Shown here one piece after another: positions 1 to 6,976 of a stretch of DNA of 9,306 nt. Each line of letters begins with the position of its first letter. Position 1 is the first letter of the stretch. A program made the position numbers and the translations under genes. Source of the stretch: Porphyromonadaceae bacterium. Lineage in GTDB: Bacteria; Bacteroidota; Bacteroidia; Bacteroidales; Tannerellaceae. The notes beneath the pieces are model-generated. The model worked only from the letters and a program-made list of their open reading frames with translations, searched no databases and had not been told where the DNA came from. The stretch lies in the NCBI GenBank assembly GCA_003517945.1, contig DOZP01000225.1, positions 6,740 through 16,045 on the forward strand. The letters are read 5' to 3'.

Positions 1-687
1 CACCTGAATAGATTCAATATCGTTTGAATTGATATCCCTGAGATTCAGATTCTGAGTAGGCATCCCATCCAACACAATCAGGGGTTGAATAGCGCCTGCC
101 AAAGAGGTTACACCCCGGATCTGAATGCCTACATTTTCCGACGGATTACCTCCATTGGTTGTAATGTGTACCCCGGAAAGTTTTCCCTGGAGTGACTTCA
201 TTGCGTTCGCCGAAGGGTTTTTTTCAATATCACTCGCGCTCGCTATGGAGAGCGAACCCGTCAGATCCGCTTTCTTTTGCGTCATATATCCGGTGTATAC
301 CACGACCTCTTCCAGCAGGTGTGTGTCGTCTTCCATTACAACGGATACGATATTCCTGTTACCAACCGCTATTTCAACCGGTTTCTTCCCCATATACGTA
401 AATACCAGTACCGAACTGCTCTCAGCCGGTAGGGTATATTCGCCGTCGGCATTTGTAATTGTTCCCTGGGTTGTTCCTTTTATTGAAACACTCACTCCCG
501 GAAGGGTTTCTCCGTCAGCTTCGGAAACAACCCCCGTTATCGTTTTCCGCTGAGTTATTTCCCGGATACCGTTATCTGCATATATAACACCGGAACATAA
601 TGCTAATAATAAGATAAATGCAGTCTTTACTAAATCAGATATCATAACAGGCTTACTATTAAAATACCGTTTCAAATGTCTTTTCAT
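1..687 (-). CDS. SusC/RagA-type TonB-dependent outer-membrane receptor, N-terminal part (runs off the left edge)
   Basis: This is the first 229 codons of a SusC-like receptor, the outer-membrane channel that imports glycan fragments using TonB energy; the barrel and any SusD partner lie beyond base 1. The chosen start (bases 687-685) gives MKRHLKRYF and a hydrophobic stretch at about residues 15-36 ending in VIYA, a plausible signal peptide; an internal Met at residue 15 (bases 645-643) is a possible alternative start. Next comes a carboxypeptidase-D regulatory-like domain (about residues 46-120; ITGVVSEADGETLPGVSVS, then TNADGEYTL), a LEEVVVYTGY segment typical of SusC proteins, and the beginning of the plug domain (SLQGKLSGVHI, IQIRGVTSL, PLIVLDGMP, then DIESIQV at the edge). 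No STN domain precedes the carboxypeptidase-like domain, so direct anti-sigma signalling through FecR is not suggested. It lies 281 bp after fucI, probably with its own promoter. Confidence 0.93.
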   Translation of the reverse strand, partial: MKRHLKRYFNSKPVMISDLVKTAFILLLALCSGVIYADNGIREITQRKTITGVVSEADGETLPGVSVSIKGTTQGTITNADGEYTLPAESSSVLVFTYMGKKPVEIAVGNRNIVSVVMEDDTHLLEEVVVYTGYMTQKKADLTGSLSIASASDIEKNPSANAMKSLQGKLSGVHITTNGGNPSENVGIQIRGVTSLAGAIQPLIVLDGMPTQNLNLRDINSNDIESIQV

Positions 688-730
688 AAGAAATCTTTTT
701 ATATTTTTTTACATTCCTAATACTTTTAAG

Positions 731-738
731 TAACTTTG
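731..738 (+). promoter_or_regulatory. Candidate Bacteroidota -7 element (TAACTTTG) on the plus strand
   Basis: TAACTTTG followed by CA matches the Bacteroidota sigma-ABfr -7 consensus TAnnTTTG exactly. It faces away from the susC-like gene, so a transcript starting near base 745 would run antisense to any susC leader and towards the hairpin at 894-941. No TTTG -33 element is visible at the expected distance; the upstream stretch is only T-rich. The motif is short and could be a chance match. Confidence 0.25.
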
Positions 739-781
739 CAGCATGCAAAAAGGGGAATATTCCCGAAACTTGCATAGCAAA
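735..781. promoter_or_regulatory. Symmetric operator-like dyad cluster upstream of the susC-like gene
   Basis: Three nested palindromes share one centre. TTGCA-N3-TGCAA lies at 736-748 (centre 742), GGGAATATTCCC at 753-764 (centre 758.5), and TTGC-N3-GCAA at 770-780 (centre 775). The outer dyads are 33 bp apart, about three helical turns, and their midpoint is exactly the centre of the middle palindrome. The strand can also fold on itself: TTTGC 735-739 with GCAAA 777-781, and ATGCAA 743-748 with TTGCAT 770-775. Its position 48-94 bp before the susC-like start codon suits a regulator site or a leader RNA structure. The binding protein, if any, is unknown. Confidence 0.4.
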
Positions 782-893
782 TAATTGCGAGGTGGCGTCA
801 AAAGCCGTTTTGTGTCTTCAAACAGCCATACAAGTACTTCCGGCATGCCTGATGCCATCAATCCGTACTTTTGACAAACATCTCTTTACAAAG

Positions 894-946
894 CCGGTAA
901 AAAGGAGGCATGAGCGTCCAAACTATAACTCCTTTTACCGGTTTTT
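894..946. terminator. Terminator-like hairpin between fucI and the susC-like gene
   Basis: CCGGTAAAAAGGAG (894-907) pairs with CTCCTTTTACCGG (929-941), 13 pairs with one bulged A and a 21-nt loop. On the plus strand the stem is followed at once by TTTTT (942-946). On the minus strand it starts 28 nt after the fucI stop codon and is followed by the weaker tract CTTTGT. It could act in both directions: ending the enzyme operon on the minus strand and a plus-strand transcript arriving from the left. The U-tract favours the plus strand, while the position favours fucI. Confidence 0.6.
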
Positions 947-968
947 ACTACCCTGACAACAATCTTTT

Positions 969-2747
969 TTACCCGTACAGCGGACCATAGGTGTTACACG
1001 CCCTGTAATCGGAAAACTCCGGATCAGCCCCATGAGCGGCCCATGCAGACGGCCTGAAGATATCCTCTTCATCCACGTTATGCATACACACGGGAATAGA
1101 AAGCATGGATGCAAGCGATATCAGATCGGCTCCGATATGTCCGTAACTGATAGCGCCGTGGTTGGAGCCCCAGTAATTCATGACGGAATACACATCCTTG
1201 AAACGTCCTTTTCCGGTAATACGGGGAACAAAAAATGTGGAAGGCCATGTCTTGTCCGTACGTCTGTCGATCGCATCGAATACATGATCCGGGAAACGCG
1301 CCGTCCAGCCTTCGGCAATCTGAAGGACAGGGCTTAAGCCTCTGATAATATTCAGGCGGCACATGGTTACAGGCATTCCTTCACGCGTGAGGAACTTGGA
1401 AGAATAACCTCCTCCTCTCATATACTCAAGGTTTGCAGGATACCATCCGGTAGCTTTCAGCATCTTATCGACTTCTTCCTCCGTAATTTCCCAGAATGGT
1501 TTTATAACCGGATTCCCGTTTTCATCGGATTGTTGTCCGGACCCGTCTAACGTACATGAACCGGAATTGATCAGATGAATAGCGCCGTCTTTAAGCATAC
1601 CTTCCGGCTTCCATCCGGTCACCCGTTCTATGGCCGCGGGGCTCCAGTAGGTACGTACGTCGGCAAACATCTGAGACGTATTGGTCAGTAATTTGTTAAA
1701 CAACATACTAATCCCGTTCAGATGGTCATCTTCAGTTGCCACAACAAACGGTTCACGGATGCCATTCCAGTCAAATGAAGAATTCAGGATCGCTTCCGCG
1801 AAATCTCCGTCCGGAAGAAAATCGGTCCATTGCCGTTGCCCCTGAAAGCCGCCGGCAATGGCGTTATGCCCGTTTGCCTCCTCGCCGAAACCCATCTCTT
1901 TCAATTTTTCATTTCCCGTCATCAGATCCCGTATGATCAACGTCATCTTCACCACAAATTCCCAGTCTTTGTCTTTTTGTTCCCTGGAACTGCGAACAGG
2001 CTCCTTATTAAAATCCTCCCCTTCGTTCACCATACAGTTTTTCCGGGTCCACTCCATCGCTTTTTCAAATTCTTCCTTATCATATATTTCCTGTTGTATA
2101 CGACGCAGAATTTCAGAACAATCTACATATTCGGCCCTTATACCCAGGTATTCCCGCAGGAAATCAGGGTTTACGATCGAACCGGCGATACCCATGGAGA
2201 CAGAACCGATTGCCAGGTATGACTTTCCGCGCATCATAGCGACTGCCAGGCCGGCCCTGGCAAAGCGCAGTAATTTTTCCTGCACATCTTCCGGAATCGT
2301 CATATCTCCTATGTCCTGCACATCCCTTCCGTATATTCCGAACGTAGGAAGCCCGAACTGGTTATGAGCGGCTAAGGCCGCGGCTAAATAAACCGCTCCG
2401 GGCCTTTCCGTTCCGTTAAAACCCCAGATCGCTTTGGGGATAAGCGGATTCATATCGATCGTTTCCGAACCGTAGCACCAACAGGGTGTTACCGATAAGG
2501 AAAGGCCGACATTTTCGCGTTCAAATTTTTCTGCGCAGTCTGCCGCCTCTTTTACGCCGCCGATACAAGTATCGGCAATCACACATTCAACAGGAGAGCC
2601 GTCCGGATAACACAGCGCTTTACGATAGAAAGCAGCTACGTTAAGCGCCATGTTCATGGTTGTTTCTTCCAACGACTCCCTGATTCCTTTTCTACGCCCG
2701 TCAATAATCGGACGTATTCCGATTTTAGGATAGTTTTTTTTAGCCAT
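969..2747 (-). CDS. fucI: L-fucose isomerase (also D-arabinose isomerase), cytoplasmic
   Basis: Mn-dependent ketol isomerase that converts L-fucose to L-fuculose and, in the same family, D-arabinose to D-ribulose. The 592 residues match the usual length of about 591, and recalled E. coli FucI aligns end to end with few gaps (IGIRPxIDGRRxGxRESLEE near the start, [11 protein letters not shown] at 89-99, [23 protein letters not shown] at 106-128 broken only by length, NYGPLY-like C-terminus). The metal and catalytic residues are present two positions later than in E. coli: E339 (VVATE), D363 (FADVR) and H530 (GSNHG). There is no signal peptide. It starts 35 bp after the DUF6786-like gene and is probably co-transcribed with the upstream glycosidases. 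With GH172 and GH116 as neighbours and no GH29 or GH95 fucosidase visible, D-arabinose is the more likely physiological substrate, though the sequence alone cannot separate the two sugars. The family assignment is very secure. Confidence 0.97.
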   Translation of the reverse strand: MAKKNYPKIGIRPIIDGRRKGIRESLEETTMNMALNVAAFYRKALCYPDGSPVECVIADTCIGGVKEAADCAEKFERENVGLSLSVTPCWCYGSETIDMNPLIPKAIWGFNGTERPGAVYLAAALAAHNQFGLPTFGIYGRDVQDIGDMTIPEDVQEKLLRFARAGLAVAMMRGKSYLAIGSVSMGIAGSIVNPDFLREYLGIRAEYVDCSEILRRIQQEIYDKEEFEKAMEWTRKNCMVNEGEDFNKEPVRSSREQKDKDWEFVVKMTLIIRDLMTGNEKLKEMGFGEEANGHNAIAGGFQGQRQWTDFLPDGDFAEAILNSSFDWNGIREPFVVATEDDHLNGISMLFNKLLTNTSQMFADVRTYWSPAAIERVTGWKPEGMLKDGAIHLINSGSCTLDGSGQQSDENGNPVIKPFWEITEEEVDKMLKATGWYPANLEYMRGGGYSSKFLTREGMPVTMCRLNIIRGLSPVLQIAEGWTARFPDHVFDAIDRRTDKTWPSTFFVPRITGKGRFKDVYSVMNYWGSNHGAISYGHIGADLISLASMLSIPVCMHNVDEEDIFRPSAWAAHGADPEFSDYRACNTYGPLYG

Positions 2748-2782
2748 ACAATTTTTATAAAGTTTGATTATCTTTCATTTCC

Positions 2783-4045
2783 TCACGGTTTCGGGTTATT
2801 CTTGAAAATATTTTTGGCTTCATGGACGGATACGCCAAACAATTTTTCCACGATCGGATTCAGGTCTTTTTCTTCCCCGATAAAATGATAAACCGTATGT
2901 TTATGCAATAAAGAGGTGCCCGGCTTTAAGAATGCAGCCGGAGATACGCTTTCCAGTTCAAGGAAGGGACCCATTATGCTTCCGTCTTCCAGCGGACCGT
3001 CATTATATGCGTTCATGGCATCACCCTTCAGCGGGTCTTTTGCAGGATTCCATTCCTGATTCAGGTATACGGCATCTTTATCCACATCATACGTCGTTAC
3101 GGTAAGCCGCCCGGAGGAAGGATCGTAATTACCGGCCACCGCCTTCGTACGTTTACCGTTCAGCCCCAACTTACTCCGGTATTTTCCATCTGTTTTAAGA
3201 TAGATATTATTATCCTTTATTCTCAACCGGTCCGGTGGTATTTCCCCGAAATAATCAGAAGTCACGATCTTACCCGATTCCGCTTCACTGCCTTTGTTAA
3301 AAGGAACAATCGTCACGGCTTCCGGAGAAGGGATAAACATATCCAGTATCCATATACAGATCGTCCCGGTCTCTCCGGTCCATTCAAAATCATTCAGATT
3401 TGTAATCCGGTTGTTCGTAACATAAGCTACCGTACTGACGGAAGGAGAAATTTCAATGCCTAAACCGGATTTGACTTCAGGTGTTTCTATCAGGGAAATA
3501 TTCCTGTCTACGCATAGTTTCAGACTGTTTCCCTGATAATTCGTCACCTCCATTTCTTTCCTGAGAGATACATATTTGCTGTTTCCCGCAATCACATCCC
3601 AAGGTTCAATATCTATCGGTTCGGGAGTATGCCAGTTATCATAAACCTGCTCTTTTCCCTGTTCAAAATAAACGGAGTATTTCCCGCCTTCCGGCCCCAG
3701 CCAGAAACGGTTTTCACCGCCATATCCGTTCATGTGTTCATCTATCTTGTCAGCATCCAACACCTTGTAATTGACAAATCCAAGACTTTTCCCCGATAAA
3801 CCTTCGGCCGTACTGGTAAAAACCTTCGCCTGATACTTTGGTGATACAATAATCTGCGATTTTCCCTCATTTCCGGAAAGTACGACTAATTTTTCTTCTT
3901 TACCGGATAAAAAATTCAAATCATAACCAAATGTTCCTTTTTCCAATTCATTCATATTCGTTTCCTTTTTAGCGTTCCTGCTACCGTTACAGGAACATAA
4001 TACGGTACACACTAAAAGCAATACCGGCATTTTTTTTTTCTTCAT
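2783..4045 (-). CDS. DUF6786-like lipoprotein, possibly galactose-mutarotase-like fold
   Basis: A 420-residue secreted lipoprotein. The N-terminus has four lysines, a hydrophobic stretch and the lipobox LCSC, so C19 is the predicted lipidated residue. The body resembles Bacteroidota proteins I associate with DUF6786, a family without a known function. Recognisable segments are GGENRFWLGPEGG (109-121), DNWHTPEPIDIEPWDV (136-151), AYNDGP (346-351), ELESVSPAAFLKPG (363-376) and HKHTVYHF (381-388). The beta-rich pattern, the WLGPEGG segment and the late Glu/His motifs recall aldose-1-epimerase (galactose mutarotase-like) proteins, so H381, H383, E363 and E365 are candidates for an active site; this is a guess from motif style. 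It lies between the GH116-like glycosidase (99 bp upstream) and fucI (35 bp downstream). That context would suit an enzyme or binding protein that handles the released sugar in the periplasm or at the membrane. Confidence 0.8.
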   Translation of the reverse strand: MKKKKMPVLLLVCTVLCSCNGSRNAKKETNMNELEKGTFGYDLNFLSGKEEKLVVLSGNEGKSQIIVSPKYQAKVFTSTAEGLSGKSLGFVNYKVLDADKIDEHMNGYGGENRFWLGPEGGKYSVYFEQGKEQVYDNWHTPEPIDIEPWDVIAGNSKYVSLRKEMEVTNYQGNSLKLCVDRNISLIETPEVKSGLGIEISPSVSTVAYVTNNRITNLNDFEWTGETGTICIWILDMFIPSPEAVTIVPFNKGSEAESGKIVTSDYFGEIPPDRLRIKDNNIYLKTDGKYRSKLGLNGKRTKAVAGNYDPSSGRLTVTTYDVDKDAVYLNQEWNPAKDPLKGDAMNAYNDGPLEDGSIMGPFLELESVSPAAFLKPGTSLLHKHTVYHFIGEEKDLNPIVEKLFGVSVHEAKNIFKNNPKP

Positions 4046-4144
4046 AAATCTGTCATTTAATTTTTAATATCAAAGAAGGCTGTTCTTTTATTTAGTTGCG
4101 AATTGTTGTTTCTTTTAAGAGGTTTTCAGACATCTATTGTTAAT

Positions 4145-6685
4145 TCACAGCGCCATTTCCACATCCGATACAATACATTTCTTCACGTGTACGGATCCGT
4201 ATTTCACATCTATAAAAGGCTTCCCGTCTTTCAGCCCGACATTACCGAACCCCGTAGCGGTAGACAGAAACGTCGTAAAATCTTCCCCTATCCTGGAATC
4301 AATATATAAGATGCCGTCTACCGCGTCATAGCGAACACCCGTTAAACCTTCCAGCAGACCATAGCTTGCCATCGCCCGGGCATACCAGGCGCCGCATTCA
4401 TATTCGTTAAACGGATTCCTGATCCTGCCGTCGTACCGCTCGCGACAGGTACGAACGATTTCCAATCCTCTTTCAACTTCGCCCTCAAACATTAAGTGAG
4501 AAGCCACCTGATATTCGATACCGGTCCACACCTCATTGCTGTACACAAACGGCAACCGGAGCTTCCCTCCCTTAGGCCAGCTACACAACAGCAACCCGCC
4601 GTCATCCCCCAAAGCAAAAGTAGGACGTTGCGGATTGGCATGATTACTCAAATCTTTCTTCAGATTATACTTATGGACAGAAACCAGATGACTTTTGACT
4701 TTATCCTTATCAATCACTTCGGGCATACCGCAAACCAGAGACATCCAGGAGCCAAGCACACCGTCGGACAAACACCCCGTTCCATACTGATATTTAGGGC
4801 CTTCTTTTTCTAAAATTTCAACGGCTTCCGGCGAATACTGCGTATGAAATGATTGCGCCTTTGTAGGATCCGGCGCTTTCAAGTCTTTCCAGCGTATATC
4901 CTGAACAAAATATTCACCGTCGAACAATTTCGTTTCCATATATTCTTTACTTTTGGACAATAACGCCTCATATCCGGAAATATCCTCTCCCAACGCTTTA
5001 CCCATCAGACATACGGCCTGCAATGCCCCGGAATAAAAACTGTTAATCATTCCGTTCGGCCCCCAGAATTCAATATCATACGTATTGTGATGAGGCTCTT
5101 CCACCGCGCCGATCCGGTCCGGATCCCAAACGCCGATACAATAATCCAGACTTTGCTTTACAGCCGGATAGATCGCTTGAAGCCATTCCTTATTTCCACA
5201 GATTCTCCATTCACGGTATACTTTCATGATACCGCCCAGTTGCCCGTCGGCAGCCGAATGAAAATCATGGATAACCGGACGGATCGGCAGATTCGTACGA
5301 AAAGCCTGGTGTCCTTTTTTATCCTGACTTACAAAAAACTCCGTTTCACGCAATGTCCTTTCCATTTCAGGGAATAAATGGGGTACAGCCTGTGCATAAT
5401 TCCATACGTGGGTGCAGGAACCATGACAAGAGCCCCAGGTATCGCCACACCCTTCCCAGTTCCACATCCTTCCGTCAAACTGCCTGAATACGGTCGGAGA
5501 CTTCAGAATAGTAAGGTTTGCAGCAACCGCTTCCACTACCTCCGCCGGTAAAGAACTATCATAAAAAGCACGCGTAAACAATTGTGTTTTGCTCTTTAAA
5601 TCCGCATAATGAGCAAGCCAATAGGCAGCTACCTCATCCACATTACCAAACCGGCTGCTGTACCAGGGCCTGTAATGACCGCTTCCCGTGTTGTCATAAT
5701 CATACTTACCGGTAAGCGCCGGACTGTCCGGAAAATCCGTATCACTCCCGGGCTCTCCCCCATGCCGTTGATCGGAATAAGGAACATACCACGACATATA
5801 TAACTTCACCGAACGCGTTTCTCCCGGCTTTATCTTCACCGGAACAAACAACGAACCTCCCGGAGCGCCCGGCTCACGTTCTTTATTGGCCGGCATGGCG
5901 CCGCTGCTTATATTATCCCAGCAAATCGTAAGCGGATCAAACCAGGCTCCCCTGAACCAGTTATGATTAACGACGGTTTCCGGTTCGTCCGTAAATATTG
6001 CGAATTCGCCTTCATGATACGGTTCATTTTCATGCCCGGTCTGGCACAGCACAAATCCGTTTTTAAAAGAGCGGATATACGAATTCCCTTTCCCGTGAAC
6101 ATACATGAAATTGCGGGTATTATAAGAAAATACGGCATCTATTTCATCATTACCCGTATTAGTAAACTGATACTCAAAACCTCCGACCGGAAGACTTGAG
6201 TGATCGGCATCTGTCGGTATAAAAGGATTCCAGGCCGTAATTGTAACTTTTACCGGTAATTCCCGATCTTCCAATTCAATTTCCGCAAACGGGAAATGCG
6301 CACGGAATGTAGATGCTTTAAATCTCGGAAGCCCCCATGTTCCGCCTCCGCCCAAAGCGGAATGAGGCATTCCGAACTTTTTCCAGTCCGGCACAGGCCC
6401 CTCCAATATCTTTGTTCCGTTCGCAACATTTTTAAGATGTAAAGCCGCAAACATCGTAGGCTCATGAAAAACGTCCGGACGATGTCGCAATGACATGTTA
6501 GAAATAGCGCCCGTACCTTCCACACAGAACATTCCCGTTCCCAGTCCTCCGATCGGAAACGCGATCCTGTTTACGTGAAGTCCTTCATACTTCGTGTTGA
6601 AATCCCTCCTGCTTTCCGTCTGCATCCCCGCATCACAGGCAAACAGTACAATTCCCGTCAAAATAAAATAAAAAATCTTTTTCAT
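4145..6685 (-). CDS. GH116/DUF608-type glycoside hydrolase lipoprotein
   Basis: An 846-residue enzyme of the GH116 (non-lysosomal glucosylceramidase GBA2-like) superfamily. The signal peptide ends in lipobox LFAC, predicting lipidation at C17. The N-terminal beta-sandwich (about 35-370) opens with IAFPIGGLGTGMFCVEGTGA (41-60). The C-terminal (alpha/alpha)6 catalytic domain (about 375-835) has SPTVFRQFDG (396-405), WEGCGDTWGSC (410-420), THVWNYAQAVPHLFPE (425-440), HNTYDIEFWGPN (533-544), VWTGIEYQVASHLMFEG (719-735) and NPFNEYECGAWYARAMAS (757-774). D537 in TYD matches the general acid/base Asp of GH116; E761 and R770 fit the sugar-binding Glu/Arg pair. The family nucleophile Glu (NELYF in GBA2) seems replaced by Asn (N390 in AANLTIL), so the nucleophile is uncertain; E411 is a candidate. 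GH116 includes beta-glucosidases, glucosylceramidases and exo-beta-D-arabinofuranosidases; the neighbours favour the last. The start has no clear Shine-Dalgarno sequence, as is usual here. Confidence 0.92.
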   Translation of the reverse strand: MKKIFYFILTGIVLFACDAGMQTESRRDFNTKYEGLHVNRIAFPIGGLGTGMFCVEGTGAISNMSLRHRPDVFHEPTMFAALHLKNVANGTKILEGPVPDWKKFGMPHSALGGGGTWGLPRFKASTFRAHFPFAEIELEDRELPVKVTITAWNPFIPTDADHSSLPVGGFEYQFTNTGNDEIDAVFSYNTRNFMYVHGKGNSYIRSFKNGFVLCQTGHENEPYHEGEFAIFTDEPETVVNHNWFRGAWFDPLTICWDNISSGAMPANKEREPGAPGGSLFVPVKIKPGETRSVKLYMSWYVPYSDQRHGGEPGSDTDFPDSPALTGKYDYDNTGSGHYRPWYSSRFGNVDEVAAYWLAHYADLKSKTQLFTRAFYDSSLPAEVVEAVAANLTILKSPTVFRQFDGRMWNWEGCGDTWGSCHGSCTHVWNYAQAVPHLFPEMERTLRETEFFVSQDKKGHQAFRTNLPIRPVIHDFHSAADGQLGGIMKVYREWRICGNKEWLQAIYPAVKQSLDYCIGVWDPDRIGAVEEPHHNTYDIEFWGPNGMINSFYSGALQAVCLMGKALGEDISGYEALLSKSKEYMETKLFDGEYFVQDIRWKDLKAPDPTKAQSFHTQYSPEAVEILEKEGPKYQYGTGCLSDGVLGSWMSLVCGMPEVIDKDKVKSHLVSVHKYNLKKDLSNHANPQRPTFALGDDGGLLLCSWPKGGKLRLPFVYSNEVWTGIEYQVASHLMFEGEVERGLEIVRTCRERYDGRIRNPFNEYECGAWYARAMASYGLLEGLTGVRYDAVDGILYIDSRIGEDFTTFLSTATGFGNVGLKDGKPFIDVKYGSVHVKKCIVSDVEMAL

Positions 6686-6799
6686 AGTATATAAGGATTA
6701 TGTGAGATAAGATAATCAATTACAATAGACTAAATTTTCTTTTTTAATAAAATCATAAGGCATTTAGATTAATAATATTAGAATCAATACTATAATCTT

Positions 6800-6973
6800 T
6801 TACTGTTTTCTGCATTGAGAATGTTTGGCAAGCATATTGTCCGGTAGAGTTATTGACTTCTCTTTAAACAAACGTAATTCCGATTCTAATTTTTTTTTGT
6901 GACCATTATTTTCGGCACAAGCGCTGCATAGCAATGAACCTACAATGAAGGTGAAAAGAGTAATACGATTCAT
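6800..6973 (-). CDS. Small lipoprotein, probably a truncated thioredoxin-like lipoprotein
   Basis: A 57-codon reading frame starts 3 bp after the stop of the BF3164-like gene, so the two are very likely translationally coupled. It begins MNRITLF, has a hydrophobic core and the lipobox LCSAC, giving lipidation at C19. After an AAA AAA AAA run (nine A's) comes KLESELRLFKEKSITLPDNM, which resembles the start of the redoxin/thioredoxin-like lipoproteins that commonly follow BF3164-type genes in Bacteroidales. Those proteins are much longer (roughly 150-200 residues, from memory) and carry a CxxC-type site, which is absent here. The frame stops after SQCRKQ. Another frame continues KTVKDYSIDSNIINLNAL before it also stops, hinting at a frameshift followed by loss of the rest. 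It could be a genuine small lipoprotein, but a decayed gene seems more likely. Confidence 0.62.
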   Translation of the reverse strand: MNRITLFTFIVGSLLCSACAENNGHKKKLESELRLFKEKSITLPDNMLAKHSQCRKQ

Positions 6974-6976
6974 AAG

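Noticed and set aside
125..553. Plus-strand open frame of 142 codons at the left end
   Set aside because: It is the reverse complement of the susC-like gene; the minus strand shows clear carboxypeptidase-like and plug-domain motifs, while the plus-strand product has no recognisable features.
842..856. GGCATGCC palindrome and GGCAT/ATGCC mini-hairpin in the fucI-susC gap
   Set aside because: The arms are only 5 bp; such short dyads are common by chance and nothing else supports a function.
1078..1362. Minus-strand open frame of 94 codons overlapping the 3' part of fucI
   Set aside because: It lies in another frame of fucI, with no start context or family resemblance.
1858..2367. Plus-strand open frame of 169 codons inside fucI
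   Set aside because: It lies opposite a highly conserved full-length fucI and its translation has no domain or signal; it is a shadow frame.
6890..6898. A9 tract as a sequencing error that would break the small lipoprotein gene
   Set aside because: The frame on both sides of the tract is sensible (lipobox before, KLESELRLFKEK after), so the tract as given keeps the gene in frame.
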